Positions 28,308 through 37,823 are shown, counted from the first letter of the stretch. The stretch: 64,000 nt of DNA from Microbacteriaceae bacterium (GCA_025352325.1 JANXTR010000021.1:1-64000); one strand, 5' to 3'. A program made the numbers and translations. The notes: generated from the sequence alone by a model not told the origin.

Positions 28308-29483
28308 TCAGCGCTGCATCTGGTTCAGCGCCTGCAGGATCTGGTCGGAGGTGGTGATGATGCGGGCGTTCGCCTCGAAGCCGCGCTGGGCGATGATGAG
28401 GTCGGAGAACTCCTGTGTCAGGTCGACGTTCGACATCTCCAGCGAGCCGCCCACGAGCGTTCCGAGACCGTTTGTCCCCGCGATGCCGTAGCTGGCGGCG
28501 CCGGAGGCGATGGTCGGCGCGTAGTCGGACGAGCCGGCCTTGGCCAGACCGCCCGGGTTGGCGAAGTTGGCCAGGGCGATCTGCGCGATGGTCTCGGTCG
28601 AGCCATTGCTGTACGAGCCGATCAGCCGGCCGTCGCTCGAGAGGCTGTACGACTGCAGGGTTCCGGATGCCCGGCCGTCCTGGCCCGACATCGTTGCGGT
28701 CTGCAGCGCGGCGAACCCGCTCGTCGCGGACATGTCGACGCTCACGCCGCCGACCGAGATGGTCCCACCGGAGGTGAGCGCACCGTTGGCGAAGGTCAGC
28801 GAGGCGGTGCCGGTCGCGCCGGTCCCGTCGCTGCCCGCGACATCCCAGCCGGCCGCCGTCTTCGTGAAGGTTAGGTTGAGGTTGCGCGCGGCTCCGGTGG
28901 CGTCGTAGATGCCCTCGGTCTGCGTGAAGGACGTACCGACGGCGGCATCGGACGGCAGGTTGCCGGTGAGCTTCGTGGCCGTGGTCGCGATCGCCGGAGC
29001 GACCGAGTTCTTCGGAAGCGTGATCGTGCTGAGCGAGGCGTTGCCGGACGGGACGACGCCGTTGGTGGCGGTCCAGCCCTGCACCAGCGCGCCATCGGGG
29101 GTGGCGAGCTGGCCGTCGGCGTCGAAGTTGAAGCTTCCGGCGCGGGAGAACATGGTCTGACCGGCGGACTTGACGGTGAAGAATCCGTCGCCCGAGATCA
29201 TCATGTCGGTGGGCTTACCGGTGGAGCTCGTCGACCCCTGGGTGAAGTCGGTGGCGATGCCGGCGACCTTCACGCCGAGTCCGACCTGGGCCGGGTTGGT
29301 GCTGCCAACCTCGGCGTTGCTGCCGCCTGCGGAGTGCAGCATCTGCGAGAGCGTGTCCTCGAACTGCGTCGAGCTGGCCTTGAAGCCGGTGGTGTTGACG
29401 TTGGCGATGTTGTTGGCGGTGACGTCGAGCATCGTCTGGTGGGCCCGGAGGCCGGAGATGCCGGAATCGAGTGAACGGAGCAT
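28308..29483 (-). CDS. flgE: Flagellar hook protein FlgE
   Basis: This 391-residue protein has the N-terminal rod signature (SGISGLRAHQTMLDVTANNI, ANVNTTGFKAS), a Ser/Thr/Ala/Gly-rich middle, and the C-terminal LEMSNVDLTQEFSDLIIAQR and ANARIITTSDQILQALNQM. It polymerises into the hook after export and length control by FliK. It is the only hook or distal-rod class gene here; no flgF or flgG is present. The start follows AAGGATC. Confidence 0.95.
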   Translation of the reverse strand: MLRSLDSGISGLRAHQTMLDVTANNIANVNTTGFKASSTQFEDTLSQMLHSAGGSNAEVGSTNPAQVGLGVKVAGIATDFTQGSTSSTGKPTDMMISGDGFFTVKSAGQTMFSRAGSFNFDADGQLATPDGALVQGWTATNGVVPSGNASLSTITLPKNSVAPAIATTATKLTGNLPSDAAVGTSFTQTEGIYDATGAARNLNLTFTKTAAGWDVAGSDGTGATGTASLTFANGALTSGGTISVGGVSVDMSATSGFAALQTATMSGQDGRASGTLQSYSLSSDGRLIGSYSNGSTETIAQIALANFANPGGLAKAGSSDYAPTIASGAASYGIAGTNGLGTLVGGSLEMSNVDLTQEFSDLIIAQRGFEANARIITTSDQILQALNQMQR

Positions 29484-29524
29484 GGTGTGATCCTTTTCCT
29501 TGGTGTGGTGATCGGTCGGGGCGG

Positions 29525-29959
29525 TTATGCGGTCTGACCGACCGCGGTGAGGGAACTGAGGGCGACAACGACGCCGCTGATGGTGACGGTCGGGGTCGTG
29601 CGGCCGAACGAGGCGCCGGTGACCTTCCCGGACTGGGTGGTCCCGTCGGAGTCGAGGTACGAAGCGGTCAGGCCGATGAGCTGCGATGCCGACTGGCGCT
29701 GCTGCAGGGCGAAGTTGCTCGACTGGGTGTCAGAGAGCGTGGCGAGTGCCTGCATGGAGGCCAGCTGCGATGTCTGGGTAATCAGTGCATTGCTGTCCAT
29801 CGGCGAGTTCGGGCTCTGCGTCTTGAGCTGGGTCACCAGCAGTTTCAGGAACATCTGGGAGTCCATCTGGTTGCTGGCGCCCTTGGTACCGGCGGTGCCG
29901 GAGGTGTAAAGCGACGCGGATGCTCCGTTGTTGTTGTTGCTGGCGGCGGCGATGGTCAT
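29525..29959 (-). CDS. flgD: Hook assembly capping protein FlgD
   Basis: This 144-residue scaffold protein shows the conserved N-terminal block MDSQMFLKLLVTQLKTQSP, MDSNALITQTSQLASMQAL. It is short: the family's C-terminal Ig-like and tudor-like domains are reduced to one small segment (LIGLTASYLDSDGTTQSGKV). It caps the growing hook and leaves when the hook is complete. The ATG at 29959 is chosen because GAAAGG lies nine bases before it. Confidence 0.92.
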   Translation of the reverse strand: MTIAAASNNNNGASASLYTSGTAGTKGASNQMDSQMFLKLLVTQLKTQSPNSPMDSNALITQTSQLASMQALATLSDTQSSNFALQQRQSASQLIGLTASYLDSDGTTQSGKVTGASFGRTTPTVTISGVVVALSSLTAVGQTA

Positions 29960-29976
29960 GGGTCGCACCTTTCTTT

Positions 29977-31149
29977 CTAGGCGAACACGTCGAGGGCGGT
30001 GGCCCCGGAACGCAGCTGGGTGGGGACACTCACGGAGAGCGAGCTCGAGGAGTCGCGCGCGGTGGGTGCCCCGGGAACGGTCGGGCTGCGGTCCGGGCCG
30101 CGGTCGCCCGTGAAGGAGGCGCCAGCGCCGTCGAACGGGGACCGACCGCTCGCCGAGCCGTCCGAGCTCGGCGCTGCGAGGCTCAGAGCGGAGTTCATCC
30201 CGCCCTGCGACAGGTCGCGGCGGAGCTCGGGCAGGATCGCGTCGAGCGCGCTCCTGCCTTGCGCGGTCGGCGCGCTCAGCTCGATCCGGATGCCATCGGC
30301 ACCCACATGTGCGCGGACGGTCACCGGCCCGACCGACTCGGGGGCGACCGTCAGGGTGAGCACGTGGGTGCCTGCCTCGGCGCTGCGGAGGTGGAAGAGG
30401 GTCGGTGCGAGCTGCGCGTTCAGCGGCGGTGTGGGCGGCGTGGGCGGTGCGACGGCCGTCGTGGCCGTCGTGGCGGTCGGGGTCGAGGTGGGGCTGAGCG
30501 AGATCGCGCCGGGCATGGTGGCGGGGTCGGCGGGGTCGGCGGCGCGTGCGCTCGGGGCCCTCGAGGCGGGTCGGGACGGCTGCACGGAATCGCCTTCGAG
30601 CGAGGCGGCGGCCAGCGCGGCGCTGCTCGGCGAGGGAGAGGCGGCGCTGGCGAGAGTCTCGGGGGCGGCGGCTGCCGCCGACAGTGTCGTGGAGGGGGTG
30701 GCGGTGACAGCCAGGTCGGCCGTCCCGGCGCTCGCGGGGTCGCCCGAGACGGGGAGCGCACTCGGGAGTGCTGCCGTGAGGGCAGGGGTCACGGCGGCCG
30801 TCACCGCGCCGGCTCCTGGCCCGGCTCCGAGCGCGACGTCGGGCGTCCCATCGGACGCAGCACCGGCGATGGCGTGACGGCGGTCGCGTCGCTCACCGCT
30901 CGGAGCGGCGTCGGCGGCGTCGGTTCGCGCATCGCTCGGGGAGGCGGTGGGCCCGCCGGGAGTGCCGGCAGTGGCCGACTCGGGGCTCCTCTCTGCCGAG
31001 GATGCCGAGGATGGCGAGGATGCCGAAGGCACCGAAGCCGCTGACGCGAGTTCGGCTGCGAAGGCATCCGGGTCTGCGGGTGAGGGAGGCCGGGATGACG
31101 GGGTGGCCGTGGGCTCGATCGGGATCGTTCCGACGGTGAGGGTGGTCAT
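29977..31149 (-). CDS. fliK: Flagellar hook-length control protein FliK
   Basis: This 390-residue protein is low-complexity and rich in Ala, Pro, Ser and Thr up to about residue 250. The conserved C-terminal hook domain follows (LAPTLFHLRSAEAGTHVLTL, VAPESVGPVTVRAHVGADGI, LRRDLSQGGM). It measures hook length and triggers the FlhB switch. The start overlaps the NlpC/P60 gene stop. Confidence 0.9.
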   Translation of the reverse strand: MTTLTVGTIPIEPTATPSSRPPSPADPDAFAAELASAASVPSASSPSSASSAERSPESATAGTPGGPTASPSDARTDAADAAPSGERRDRRHAIAGAASDGTPDVALGAGPGAGAVTAAVTPALTAALPSALPVSGDPASAGTADLAVTATPSTTLSAAAAAPETLASAASPSPSSAALAAASLEGDSVQPSRPASRAPSARAADPADPATMPGAISLSPTSTPTATTATTAVAPPTPPTPPLNAQLAPTLFHLRSAEAGTHVLTLTVAPESVGPVTVRAHVGADGIRIELSAPTAQGRSALDAILPELRRDLSQGGMNSALSLAAPSSDGSASGRSPFDGAGASFTGDRGPDRSPTVPGAPTARDSSSSLSVSVPTQLRSGATALDVFA

Positions 31150-32093
31150 CCGAGACCCGCCAGAAGAGTCGCCTGGCTGGTGGCGAGGGCCTGCCGGGCC
31201 GCGAGGGTGGCCGCCGACGTCGACGGGGCCGTGACCGAACTGGAGTCTCCGGACGCCCCGCTCGACATCGCTGTGATCGCCGCCTGGAGCGAGGAGGCCG
31301 TGTCGCTGGAGCTCCCGGTCGGACGGGTCGAGCTCGTGGAGCTCGTCAGCAGCGCCGAATCGTTCGCGATGAGCGCGCGGACGGTGGCTAGAGCCGCCGC
31401 CTGCACCGCAGCACTCGTGGTCGACGTTGCGGCCGGGGTGCTCGACGCGCTCGCGCTGGTCGCGGTGGCGGCATCCGTTGACCCGGCGCTCGGGACAATC
31501 CGTCGGATGGTCTCGATGCCGGAGTCGCCGACCCAGAGCTTCTGGTCCGAGACGACGCGGCCCGGATACGGCGCGTGCATGACGCGACCGTTGCCCTCGT
31601 AGATGGCGATGTGGTCACCGCCCTTGAAGACGATCAGGTCGCCCGGCTGCGCCTGGGCGAGCGAGGGGACCGCGGTGCCCATCAGCTTCTGCTGGTGGAC
31701 GAGGCGGGGAAGGGCGATGCCGAGGTCGCCGTAAGTCTTCTGCACGAGGGCGGAGCAGTCGATGCCGCTCATGCTCGTTCCGCCGAGCACGTACTTCACG
31801 CCGAGGTACTTCTTGGAGTCGGCGACCACCTGAGCGCCGGTGACCGCGCCGCTCGTCGTGGCCGAGGAGTCCGCCGTCCCGCTCGACGCGACGGCTGCCG
31901 CCGAGTTCGCGGGGAGCGTGGAGAGCCCCATGACCCCGTTGGCCGTGCCGGGAGTCAGCAGCGCCAGCGCCTGGCGGAAGGACTCGAGCGTCGAGGCGTC
32001 GGAGGAGGCGGACTGTGCGGAGCCCGCGGGGAACTTGGCGGCGAGGTTCGCCTGCACCTGCTGCAGGGTGCTGAGGAGAGCGACGGAGTTCAC
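31146..32093 (-). CDS. NlpC/P60 (C40) peptidoglycan hydrolase inside the flagellar operon
   Basis: This 315-residue protein has a central NlpC/P60 domain (residues 85-200) with catalytic Cys113 (GIDCSALVQ), His161 (GGDHIAIYEG) and His173 (VMHAPYPG). N- and C-terminal flanks are Ser/Thr/Ala-rich. There is no signal peptide, so it may be exported through the flagellar apparatus. It sits between fliJ and fliK with overlaps at both ends. I infer it opens the wall for the rod, the job done elsewhere by the muramidase domain of FlgJ, which is absent here. Confidence 0.88.
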   Translation of the reverse strand: MNSVALLSTLQQVQANLAAKFPAGSAQSASSDASTLESFRQALALLTPGTANGVMGLSTLPANSAAAVASSGTADSSATTSGAVTGAQVVADSKKYLGVKYVLGGTSMSGIDCSALVQKTYGDLGIALPRLVHQQKLMGTAVPSLAQAQPGDLIVFKGGDHIAIYEGNGRVMHAPYPGRVVSDQKLWVGDSGIETIRRIVPSAGSTDAATATSASASSTPAATSTTSAAVQAAALATVRALIANDSALLTSSTSSTRPTGSSSDTASSLQAAITAMSSGASGDSSSVTAPSTSAATLAARQALATSQATLLAGLG

Positions 32094-32521
32094 GAGGTCA
32101 CCCGCCCGCCGGTCGGCGGCGTGGGCCGGCTTGAGATCTCGTCGAGCACGATCTGCTCCTGGCGCAGCGACTCCGACAGCTCGGCCGCGTCGTGGCGCGC
32201 TTCCAGCTTCTCGAGCGTGAGGGTGCGGGCGCGGGTTTCGGCGAGCTCCGCATCCGCCTCCTCGATCTGCCGGTCCGTCTCGCTCGCCAGCGCCTCGAGG
32301 TCGCCGAGGGTGCTGGACGAGGCGGCGCGGGCGGCCGCCGTCCAGCGCAACCGCTCGGAGTTGCCGTCGGTCGACATCAGGGCGGACAGCGAGTTCTGAG
32401 CGAAGCGCCTGCGCGAGGCGACCTCGGCGGCGCGGGCGCGGGAGAGGGACACGGCGGCGGCGGCGCGGTCCTCCTGGAGGCGGCGTAGGCGCAGCAACGC
32501 GGCCAGCGAGAAGTTAGCCAT
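32090..32521 (-). CDS. fliJ: Flagellar export chaperone-like protein FliJ
   Basis: This 143-residue protein is almost entirely helical coiled coil rich in Ala, Arg, Glu and Leu (LAALLRLRRLQEDRAAAAV, LASETDRQIEEADAELAET). That is the character of FliJ, the central stalk of the FliI ATPase. The identification rests on composition and on its place directly after fliI. The ATG overlaps the fliI stop by one base (ATGA-type). Confidence 0.85.
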   Translation of the reverse strand: MANFSLAALLRLRRLQEDRAAAAVSLSRARAAEVASRRRFAQNSLSALMSTDGNSERLRWTAAARAASSSTLGDLEALASETDRQIEEADAELAETRARTLTLEKLEARHDAAELSESLRQEQIVLDEISSRPTPPTGGRVTS

Positions 32522-33855
32522 CAGAGGCCCCCCATTTCCTGCACGAGCTGGCCGAGAGCCTGCCATGAGGTGTCCGGGTCTGAGCTCTCGTCGATGCGCT
32601 GGGTAAGGAACGCGGCGATCTCGGCCTGGTGGTCGACGGCGGCATCCACCAGGGGGTTCGCGCCGCGCTGGTAGGCGCCGACGTCGAGCAGGTCCTGTGC
32701 GGCGGCGCGGGCGGCCATCACCCGACGCAGTGCCAGAGCGGCGGCGCGCTGCTCGGGAGTGGTGACACGGGAGGCGACGCGCGACACCGAGGCGAGCGGG
32801 TCGATGGCCGGGAAGTGGCCGGATACCGCGAGCTTGCGGTCGAGCACGACGTGCCCGTCGAGGATGGAGCGCACGGCGTCGGCGATCGGCTCGTTGTGGT
32901 CGTCCCCGTCGACGAGCACGGTGTACATGCCGGTGACGGAGCCGATCGGCCCGGTGCCCGCGCGTTCCAGCAGCCGGGCGAGCAGTCCGAAGACCGACGG
33001 CGGGTATCCACGGGTCGCCGGCGGCTCGCCGATCGACAGCCCCACCTCGCGCTGGGCGTGTGCGACGCGGGTGACGGAGTCCATCATCAGCATGACGTGG
33101 GATCCGGTCTCCCGGAACGAGTCGGCGATCCGGGTCGCCGTGAACGCGGCACGGACGCGCATCAGCGCGGGCTCGTCGGCGGTCGACACGACGACGATCG
33201 AACGGGCCAGGCCCTCGGCGCCGAGGTCGTCCTCGAGGAACTCGCGCACCTCGCGTCCGCGCTCGCCGATGAGGGCGATGACCGAGATCTCGGCGGCAGT
33301 GCCGCGCGCGATCATCGAGAGGAGCGACGACTTACCGACTCCGGATCCCGCGAACAGTCCCATTCGCTGGCCGCGGCCGATGGTGGTCAGGGTGTCGAGC
33401 GCCCTCACGCCGACCGGCAGCGGCTGGTCGATGCGGGCCCGCAGCAGCGAGGAGGGCGCGTCGTTGTCGACCGGGACGCGCACGACACCGCGCAGCGGGC
33501 CCTTGCCGTCGATCGGATCGCCGCCCGCATCGACGACGCGTCCGAGCAGACCCCGGCCGACGGGGACGGTCATCGGGCGCCCGGTTGTGCGCACCTCGGT
33601 GCCGGCGGTGACGGCGTTGAGGGCGTCGAGCGGCATTGCCGTCACCATGTCGCGGGCGACGGCCACGACCTCGGCGCGCGCGCCGCGCCCGGCGCCGTCA
33701 CCGCCGATGAGGAGCAGCTCGCCGATGGCGGCGGGGATGCCGGTGATGCGGATGCCGAGTCCGACGACGGAGTCGACGGCACCGACACGCTCCGGGCGCG
33801 ACGCGTTCAGCACCTGATCGAAGTGCCGCGGTCGGTAGCTCAACGTGTCGGTCAT
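32521..33855 (-). CDS. fliI: Flagellum-specific ATPase FliI
   Basis: This 444-residue ATPase of the F1-beta-like family energises type III export. It shows Walker A GSGVGKSS (170-177), IALIGERGREV, the Walker B region HVMLMMDSVTRVAHAQREVG, and the family signature PATRGYPPSVF. FliH and FliJ flank it on either side. All junctions overlap, which indicates one tightly coupled transcript. Confidence 0.97.
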   Translation of the reverse strand: MTDTLSYRPRHFDQVLNASRPERVGAVDSVVGLGIRITGIPAAIGELLLIGGDGAGRGARAEVVAVARDMVTAMPLDALNAVTAGTEVRTTGRPMTVPVGRGLLGRVVDAGGDPIDGKGPLRGVVRVPVDNDAPSSLLRARIDQPLPVGVRALDTLTTIGRGQRMGLFAGSGVGKSSLLSMIARGTAAEISVIALIGERGREVREFLEDDLGAEGLARSIVVVSTADEPALMRVRAAFTATRIADSFRETGSHVMLMMDSVTRVAHAQREVGLSIGEPPATRGYPPSVFGLLARLLERAGTGPIGSVTGMYTVLVDGDDHNEPIADAVRSILDGHVVLDRKLAVSGHFPAIDPLASVSRVASRVTTPEQRAAALALRRVMAARAAAQDLLDVGAYQRGANPLVDAAVDHQAEIAAFLTQRIDESSDPDTSWQALGQLVQEMGGL

Positions 33856-34457
33856 CGGGTGCCTCCGATCTCGGCGCGGACGCGCGCGAGGGCGGAGCCG
33901 ATGCGAGCATCGATGCGCCCCTCCGCGATCTCGACCACGGCATCGCCGGGGGAGAGGGTGGGGTCGCTGACGAGGCGGACATCGGGCACGAGGATGCCGT
34001 GCGCTCCGATCACCGCCAGGTCGACGGGGCTCAGGCGGACCGCGGTGATCGATTCCTCGTCGACGCTCGAGAGCGCCCGGGTGATCGCTGCTCGAGCCGA
34101 GGTGTCGCTGTTCTGGAGCTCGATTCCGAGGATGGCCTCGGCCAACTCGATCGCGGCGGCGAGGAGCGCGTCGTCGGCGGCGGCCAGCACCGGCGCCGAC
34201 GACGCGTCGAACCGCCGGGTTGCGGCTCCGAGGGCGTCGACAGCCGCGGTCAGCGCGGTGACGGCATCCTCGCGGAGGGCGTCCCGCTCGAGGCGGGCCC
34301 GCGCGGCATCCGCCGCGGCGTCCGCCTCGGCGGAGCGGAGACCCTCCGCGTACCCGGCCGCGTGTCCGCGGATCCGAGCGCGTTCGGTCTCCTCCTCCAG
34401 CCCTGCTGTGGCGATGGTCGGGTAGCGGAGTTCCGAGAATGCGATGTCAACTGACAT
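33852..34457 (-). CDS. fliH: Flagellar assembly protein FliH
   Basis: This 201-residue protein has an Ala/Arg/Glu-rich coiled N-terminal half (GHAAGYAEGLRSAEADA) and a C-terminal domain with AIELAEAILGIEL and LSPGDAVVEIAEGRIDARIG. It inhibits and targets FliI at the export gate. The start MSVDIAFSEL at 34457 overlaps the end of fliG by 11 bases. An upstream in-frame codon would add only five residues. Confidence 0.88.
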   Translation of the reverse strand: MSVDIAFSELRYPTIATAGLEEETERARIRGHAAGYAEGLRSAEADAAADAARARLERDALREDAVTALTAAVDALGAATRRFDASSAPVLAAADDALLAAAIELAEAILGIELQNSDTSARAAITRALSSVDEESITAVRLSPVDLAVIGAHGILVPDVRLVSDPTLSPGDAVVEIAEGRIDARIGSALARVRAEIGGTR

Positions 34458-35478
34458 ATTCGTCCTCGTCATCCTCTTCCTCGCCCCTCTGGAGAGAGAT
34501 GGTGCCCTCGGCTTCGAGCTCCCGAATCGTCCGGGCGATCTCGGCGCGGGCCTCGTCCACCTGCTTCTTGCGCACGCGGCCGAGGTTCTCGAGCTCTTCG
34601 TCGAGGGACTCGCGGTTGCGCTCCGAGATGTTGTCCCTGACCGTGGCGGTGAGGTCTGCCGACGCGCCCTTCAGGGCGGTCGCGAGCATGGCGGCGTCGA
34701 TCCCTCGGAGGACCTGCTGCACGTCTTTCACCCCGAGGCGGACGATGTCGGCGAAGGTGATCATCCGGGAGCGCACCTCCTCCGCGAGCTGCGGGTCGCG
34801 CGCATCGAGGGCCTCGAGCAGGTCGTGCTCGGTGGTGACGTCGGCGCGGTTGATGATGTCGACCAGCGGCTGGACGCCGCCCACGACGTCGGTGCGCTGG
34901 CGCGGGGCGACGACGGCACGCGAGGAGCGGCGCAGGTTCTCGGCGACGATCCTGACCGCTTCCGGAGTCGCCGACCGCATGCCGGCGATCGCCTCAGCGA
35001 CGTCGAGCTGGGTGACGGCATCGAACTGCGCGAGCACCTGCGACGCCTTCGTCGGCGAGAGGTGCGCGAGCACCAGCGCCTTCGTCTCGGGTAGTTCGCC
35101 GGCGAGCAGATTCGAGATCTGGTGCGGGTCTGCGGCGTCGAGGAACTCGAAGGAAGTCCCGCTCATCGAAGACGACACGCGGTCGAGGAACCCCGCGGCG
35201 CGCTCGGCTCCGTAGGAGGCGTGCAGCAGTTCCTCGGCGAACTGGAGGCCACCGTGCGACGAGACTTGCGCCTTCTGTGTGTGTACGTAAAACTCGGCGA
35301 GTGCCTGCTCCACCACCGTCGGGTCGACCTTCTGCAGGCGCACGATCTCGGCGATGATCTCGTCGGCCTCGCTCTCTGAGAAGGCGCGCATCACCTCGGC
35401 GGCGCTCTCCTGCGACATCTGCATGATGACGACGGCGGCCTTCTGGGTGCCGGTCAGCACGGTGACGGGCTCGCTCAT
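34447..35478 (-). CDS. fliG: Flagellar motor switch protein FliG
   Basis: This 343-residue rotor protein binds FliF with its N-terminal domain and transmits torque from MotA through its C-terminal domain. Seen are TGTQKAAVVIMQMSQESAAEV at the start, ETKALVLAHLSPTKASQVLAQ in the middle, and the charged torque helix region FADIVRLGVKDVQQVLRGID near residues 240-265. The tail is acidic (EEEDDEDEY). It overlaps fliF and fliH. Confidence 0.96.
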   Translation of the reverse strand: MSEPVTVLTGTQKAAVVIMQMSQESAAEVMRAFSESEADEIIAEIVRLQKVDPTVVEQALAEFYVHTQKAQVSSHGGLQFAEELLHASYGAERAAGFLDRVSSSMSGTSFEFLDAADPHQISNLLAGELPETKALVLAHLSPTKASQVLAQFDAVTQLDVAEAIAGMRSATPEAVRIVAENLRRSSRAVVAPRQRTDVVGGVQPLVDIINRADVTTEHDLLEALDARDPQLAEEVRSRMITFADIVRLGVKDVQQVLRGIDAAMLATALKGASADLTATVRDNISERNRESLDEELENLGRVRKKQVDEARAEIARTIRELEAEGTISLQRGEEEDDEDEYVS

Positions 35479-37109
35479 GCGGGCTGCTTGTCATCCATGA
35501 GCGACCGCAGGTACTCGGCCGTGCGCTGCGGGTCGCTGGCCGAGAGGCGATCAATGCTCGCGCGGACGCGGAAGGCCTCTGGCTGCGCGGCGAGCGCCTC
35601 GAGCGGCAACGGCCCGACCGGCCCGGGAGTCATCGCGCCGAGCCCGCCGCCCGTGATGCCCGGGTACTCGGACAGATCGACACTCGGGTCGGCGTCGGGC
35701 AGCGTGCGCGCGTCGAGCGGCCCGATGTCGATCGGCGACGGCTCGCGGCGCTTCGAGGCGGCCGAGAGGAAGCGGAGCAGCAGGAACAGTCCGAGCAGCA
35801 CGCCGAGCACGGTCAGGCCGGTCGTCACAATCTTCACGATGTTCTGCTGCGTGTCCGCGCCGCTCTGCGACGCGATCGCAGCCTTGGCCTCGGTTGAGCC
35901 CGTCTTGCTGAAGGGCAGCACCTGCACCGCCACCAGGTCGCCCCGCTTGACGTTCACTCCCGCGGCGCCCTCGACGAGCTTCTGGATGCTGGATGCCGAG
36001 ATACCAGAGGTCGCAGCCTTGTTGATCGCGATCGAGATCGTCTGGCGTGTGATCGACCCCGCCGGGATGGTCGTGGTCTCGGTCGTCTGGTCGATCGCGT
36101 TGTTCTTGGTGGTCGAAGTCGTCCAGCTGCTGCTGGCGCCCGGGGTCGCAGCGCCCGTGGGCACCGCGATGTTGTCGGGGCCGAGCACTCCGGTCGCGCC
36201 GGTGGACGATCCACCCGAGCCATTGTCGACGGTCGCGCTGTTCTGCTCGTTGAGGGCCGGGGCGTTCGTCGGGACGGCGTAACTCTGCGTGACGCGCTGG
36301 GCGGAGTCTTTGGACAGATCCGCCGAGACGACGACGGTCGAGTTGCCGGCACCGAGCACCTGGTCGAGCATCGCCTGCACGCTGGCCTGGGTGTGGGCCT
36401 CGTAGGTGGTCGCCGACGCGCCGTCGCTGCTGCCGGCCGCGCCAGCTCCGGACAGCAGGGTGCCGTCCGCCGAGACCACTGAGACGTCGGTGGGCTTCAG
36501 GTTGTTGACCGACGCAGCGACCAGGTGGGTGATCGCCGCGACCTGCGAGGTACCGAGCGCCGCGTTGCCCGAGGTCCGTACGAAGACGGATGCCGTGGTC
36601 GGCACCTGCTCGGAGGTGAAGACCGTCTGGTCGGGAATGGCCAGCTTCACCGACGCGGTCTCGACGCCGTTCATGGCCTCGATCGTGGTGGCGAGCTCGC
36701 CCTGGAGGGCACGCTGGTACGTCGTGGTCTGTTGGAAAGCGGATGCCGTGACGCCGAGGGTGTTCAGCAGCCCGTAGCCGTCGTTACTCAGGCTGGGCAG
36801 CCCGGCCGAGGCGGCTTTCAGGCGTTCGGAGTCGACGTCTTGCTGGGGCACGAGGATCGTGTTGCCGCCGTCGGCGAGCTGATAGGGCACCCCGTCGGCG
36901 TGCAGCAGGGTGGTGATCGATGCCGCGTCGGTCGACGAGAGGCTCGTGAACAGCGGGGAGTAGCTCGGCTGGACGAGCCACGCGGCGAGACCGCCGCCGC
37001 CGACGAGCAGCACCGCGAGTCCGATGATGGCGATGGTGCGCTGCCCGACGGTGAACTCGCGCAGGGTGTGCGTGACGCGATGCAGGGTCGCTAGCAGTGC
37101 CGGGGGCAT
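35475..37109 (-). CDS. fliF: Flagellar MS-ring protein FliF
   Basis: This 544-residue protein has an N-terminal membrane helix (about residues 27-48), the periplasmic-type ring domains (YSPLFTSLSSTDAASITTLL, ILVPQQDVDSERLKAASAGL), a second membrane helix near residue 430 (IVTTGLTVLGVLLGLFLLLR), and the FliG-binding C-terminal tail. It is the assembly platform of the basal body. Its ATG overlaps the fliE stop, and its end overlaps fliG. Confidence 0.96.
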   Translation of the reverse strand: MPPALLATLHRVTHTLREFTVGQRTIAIIGLAVLLVGGGGLAAWLVQPSYSPLFTSLSSTDAASITTLLHADGVPYQLADGGNTILVPQQDVDSERLKAASAGLPSLSNDGYGLLNTLGVTASAFQQTTTYQRALQGELATTIEAMNGVETASVKLAIPDQTVFTSEQVPTTASVFVRTSGNAALGTSQVAAITHLVAASVNNLKPTDVSVVSADGTLLSGAGAAGSSDGASATTYEAHTQASVQAMLDQVLGAGNSTVVVSADLSKDSAQRVTQSYAVPTNAPALNEQNSATVDNGSGGSSTGATGVLGPDNIAVPTGAATPGASSSWTTSTTKNNAIDQTTETTTIPAGSITRQTISIAINKAATSGISASSIQKLVEGAAGVNVKRGDLVAVQVLPFSKTGSTEAKAAIASQSGADTQQNIVKIVTTGLTVLGVLLGLFLLLRFLSAASKRREPSPIDIGPLDARTLPDADPSVDLSEYPGITGGGLGAMTPGPVGPLPLEALAAQPEAFRVRASIDRLSASDPQRTAEYLRSLMDDKQPA

Positions 37110-37426
37110 CAGGCGCTCATGTTCATGATGCTGTTGAAGGCATCGACGGCGCGGTTGCGCACGGACGAGACCAACTGCACCTCGACCTGCGCACGGGTCG
37201 ACGCGATGGTGGCCTGGGCGATGTCCGGCAGGCTGCCGGTTGCGGCCTGGATGTTGAGCTGGTTGGCCGTGGCCTGCGTCGACTGCACCGAGTTGAGGGC
37301 GTTGACCATGGCGGAGCCGAACGAGCTGCCGCCGTCGAGCGACGCGGTCGCCGTCGTCGAGCCGACCGACTGGGTGCTGGTGGGGCCGGCGATCGCGGAG
37401 ATCGACGACACGGACGGGATGGACAT
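37109..37426 (-). CDS. fliE: Flagellar hook-basal body protein FliE
   Basis: This 105-residue protein has the conserved second half (AMVNALNSVQSTQATANQLN, LPDIAQATIASTRAQVEVQL, VSSVRNRAVDAFNSIMNM). It joins the MS ring to the rod and is the first substrate of the export gate. It overlaps flgC and fliF by start/stop sharing. Confidence 0.94.
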   Translation of the reverse strand: MSIPSVSSISAIAGPTSTQSVGSTTATASLDGGSSFGSAMVNALNSVQSTQATANQLNIQAATGSLPDIAQATIASTRAQVEVQLVSSVRNRAVDAFNSIMNMSA

Positions 37427-37821
37427 CAGTTGCTCTTTCCGATGGCGATGGCGGCTTCGTAGGTTGCCTGGGCATCCGTGACGACCTTGGCGTTGGCTTC
37501 GTATGCCCGCTGCGCCATGATCAGTTGGCCCATCTGGCTGCCGAGGTCGATGTCCGGCATCCGGACGTTCCCCTCCGCGTCGGCCAGCGGGTTGCTCGGG
37601 TCGTACTTGATGATCCCGGCCGAGTCGCCGAGGGCCGTGCTCTTCACGAACACGCCCGAGGTTCCGGCGCCGGCCTGCGCCACGACGTAGCGGGCCTGGA
37701 ACGCGGGGCCGCTCGTGGCGGTCGCGGTGTTCATGTTGGCGATGTTGTCTGAGATGGCGTTGAGCCACTGACGATTCACGTCGAGGCCGGATCCGGCGAT
37801 GCCGATGGCGTTCATGCTCAT
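37426..37821 (-). CDS. flgC: Proximal rod protein FlgC
   Basis: This 131-residue protein has the rod N-terminal motif IGIAGSGLDVNRQWLNAISD, NIANMNT, the FlgC middle IIKYDPSNPLADAEGNVRMP, and the C-terminal LIMAQRAYEANAKVVTDAQ. The start follows the flgB stop after two bases. A Met two codons later is an alternative. Confidence 0.95.
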   Translation of the reverse strand: MSMNAIGIAGSGLDVNRQWLNAISDNIANMNTATATSGPAFQARYVVAQAGAGTSGVFVKSTALGDSAGIIKYDPSNPLADAEGNVRMPDIDLGSQMGQLIMAQRAYEANAKVVTDAQATYEAAIAIGKSN

Positions 37822-37823
37822 GA

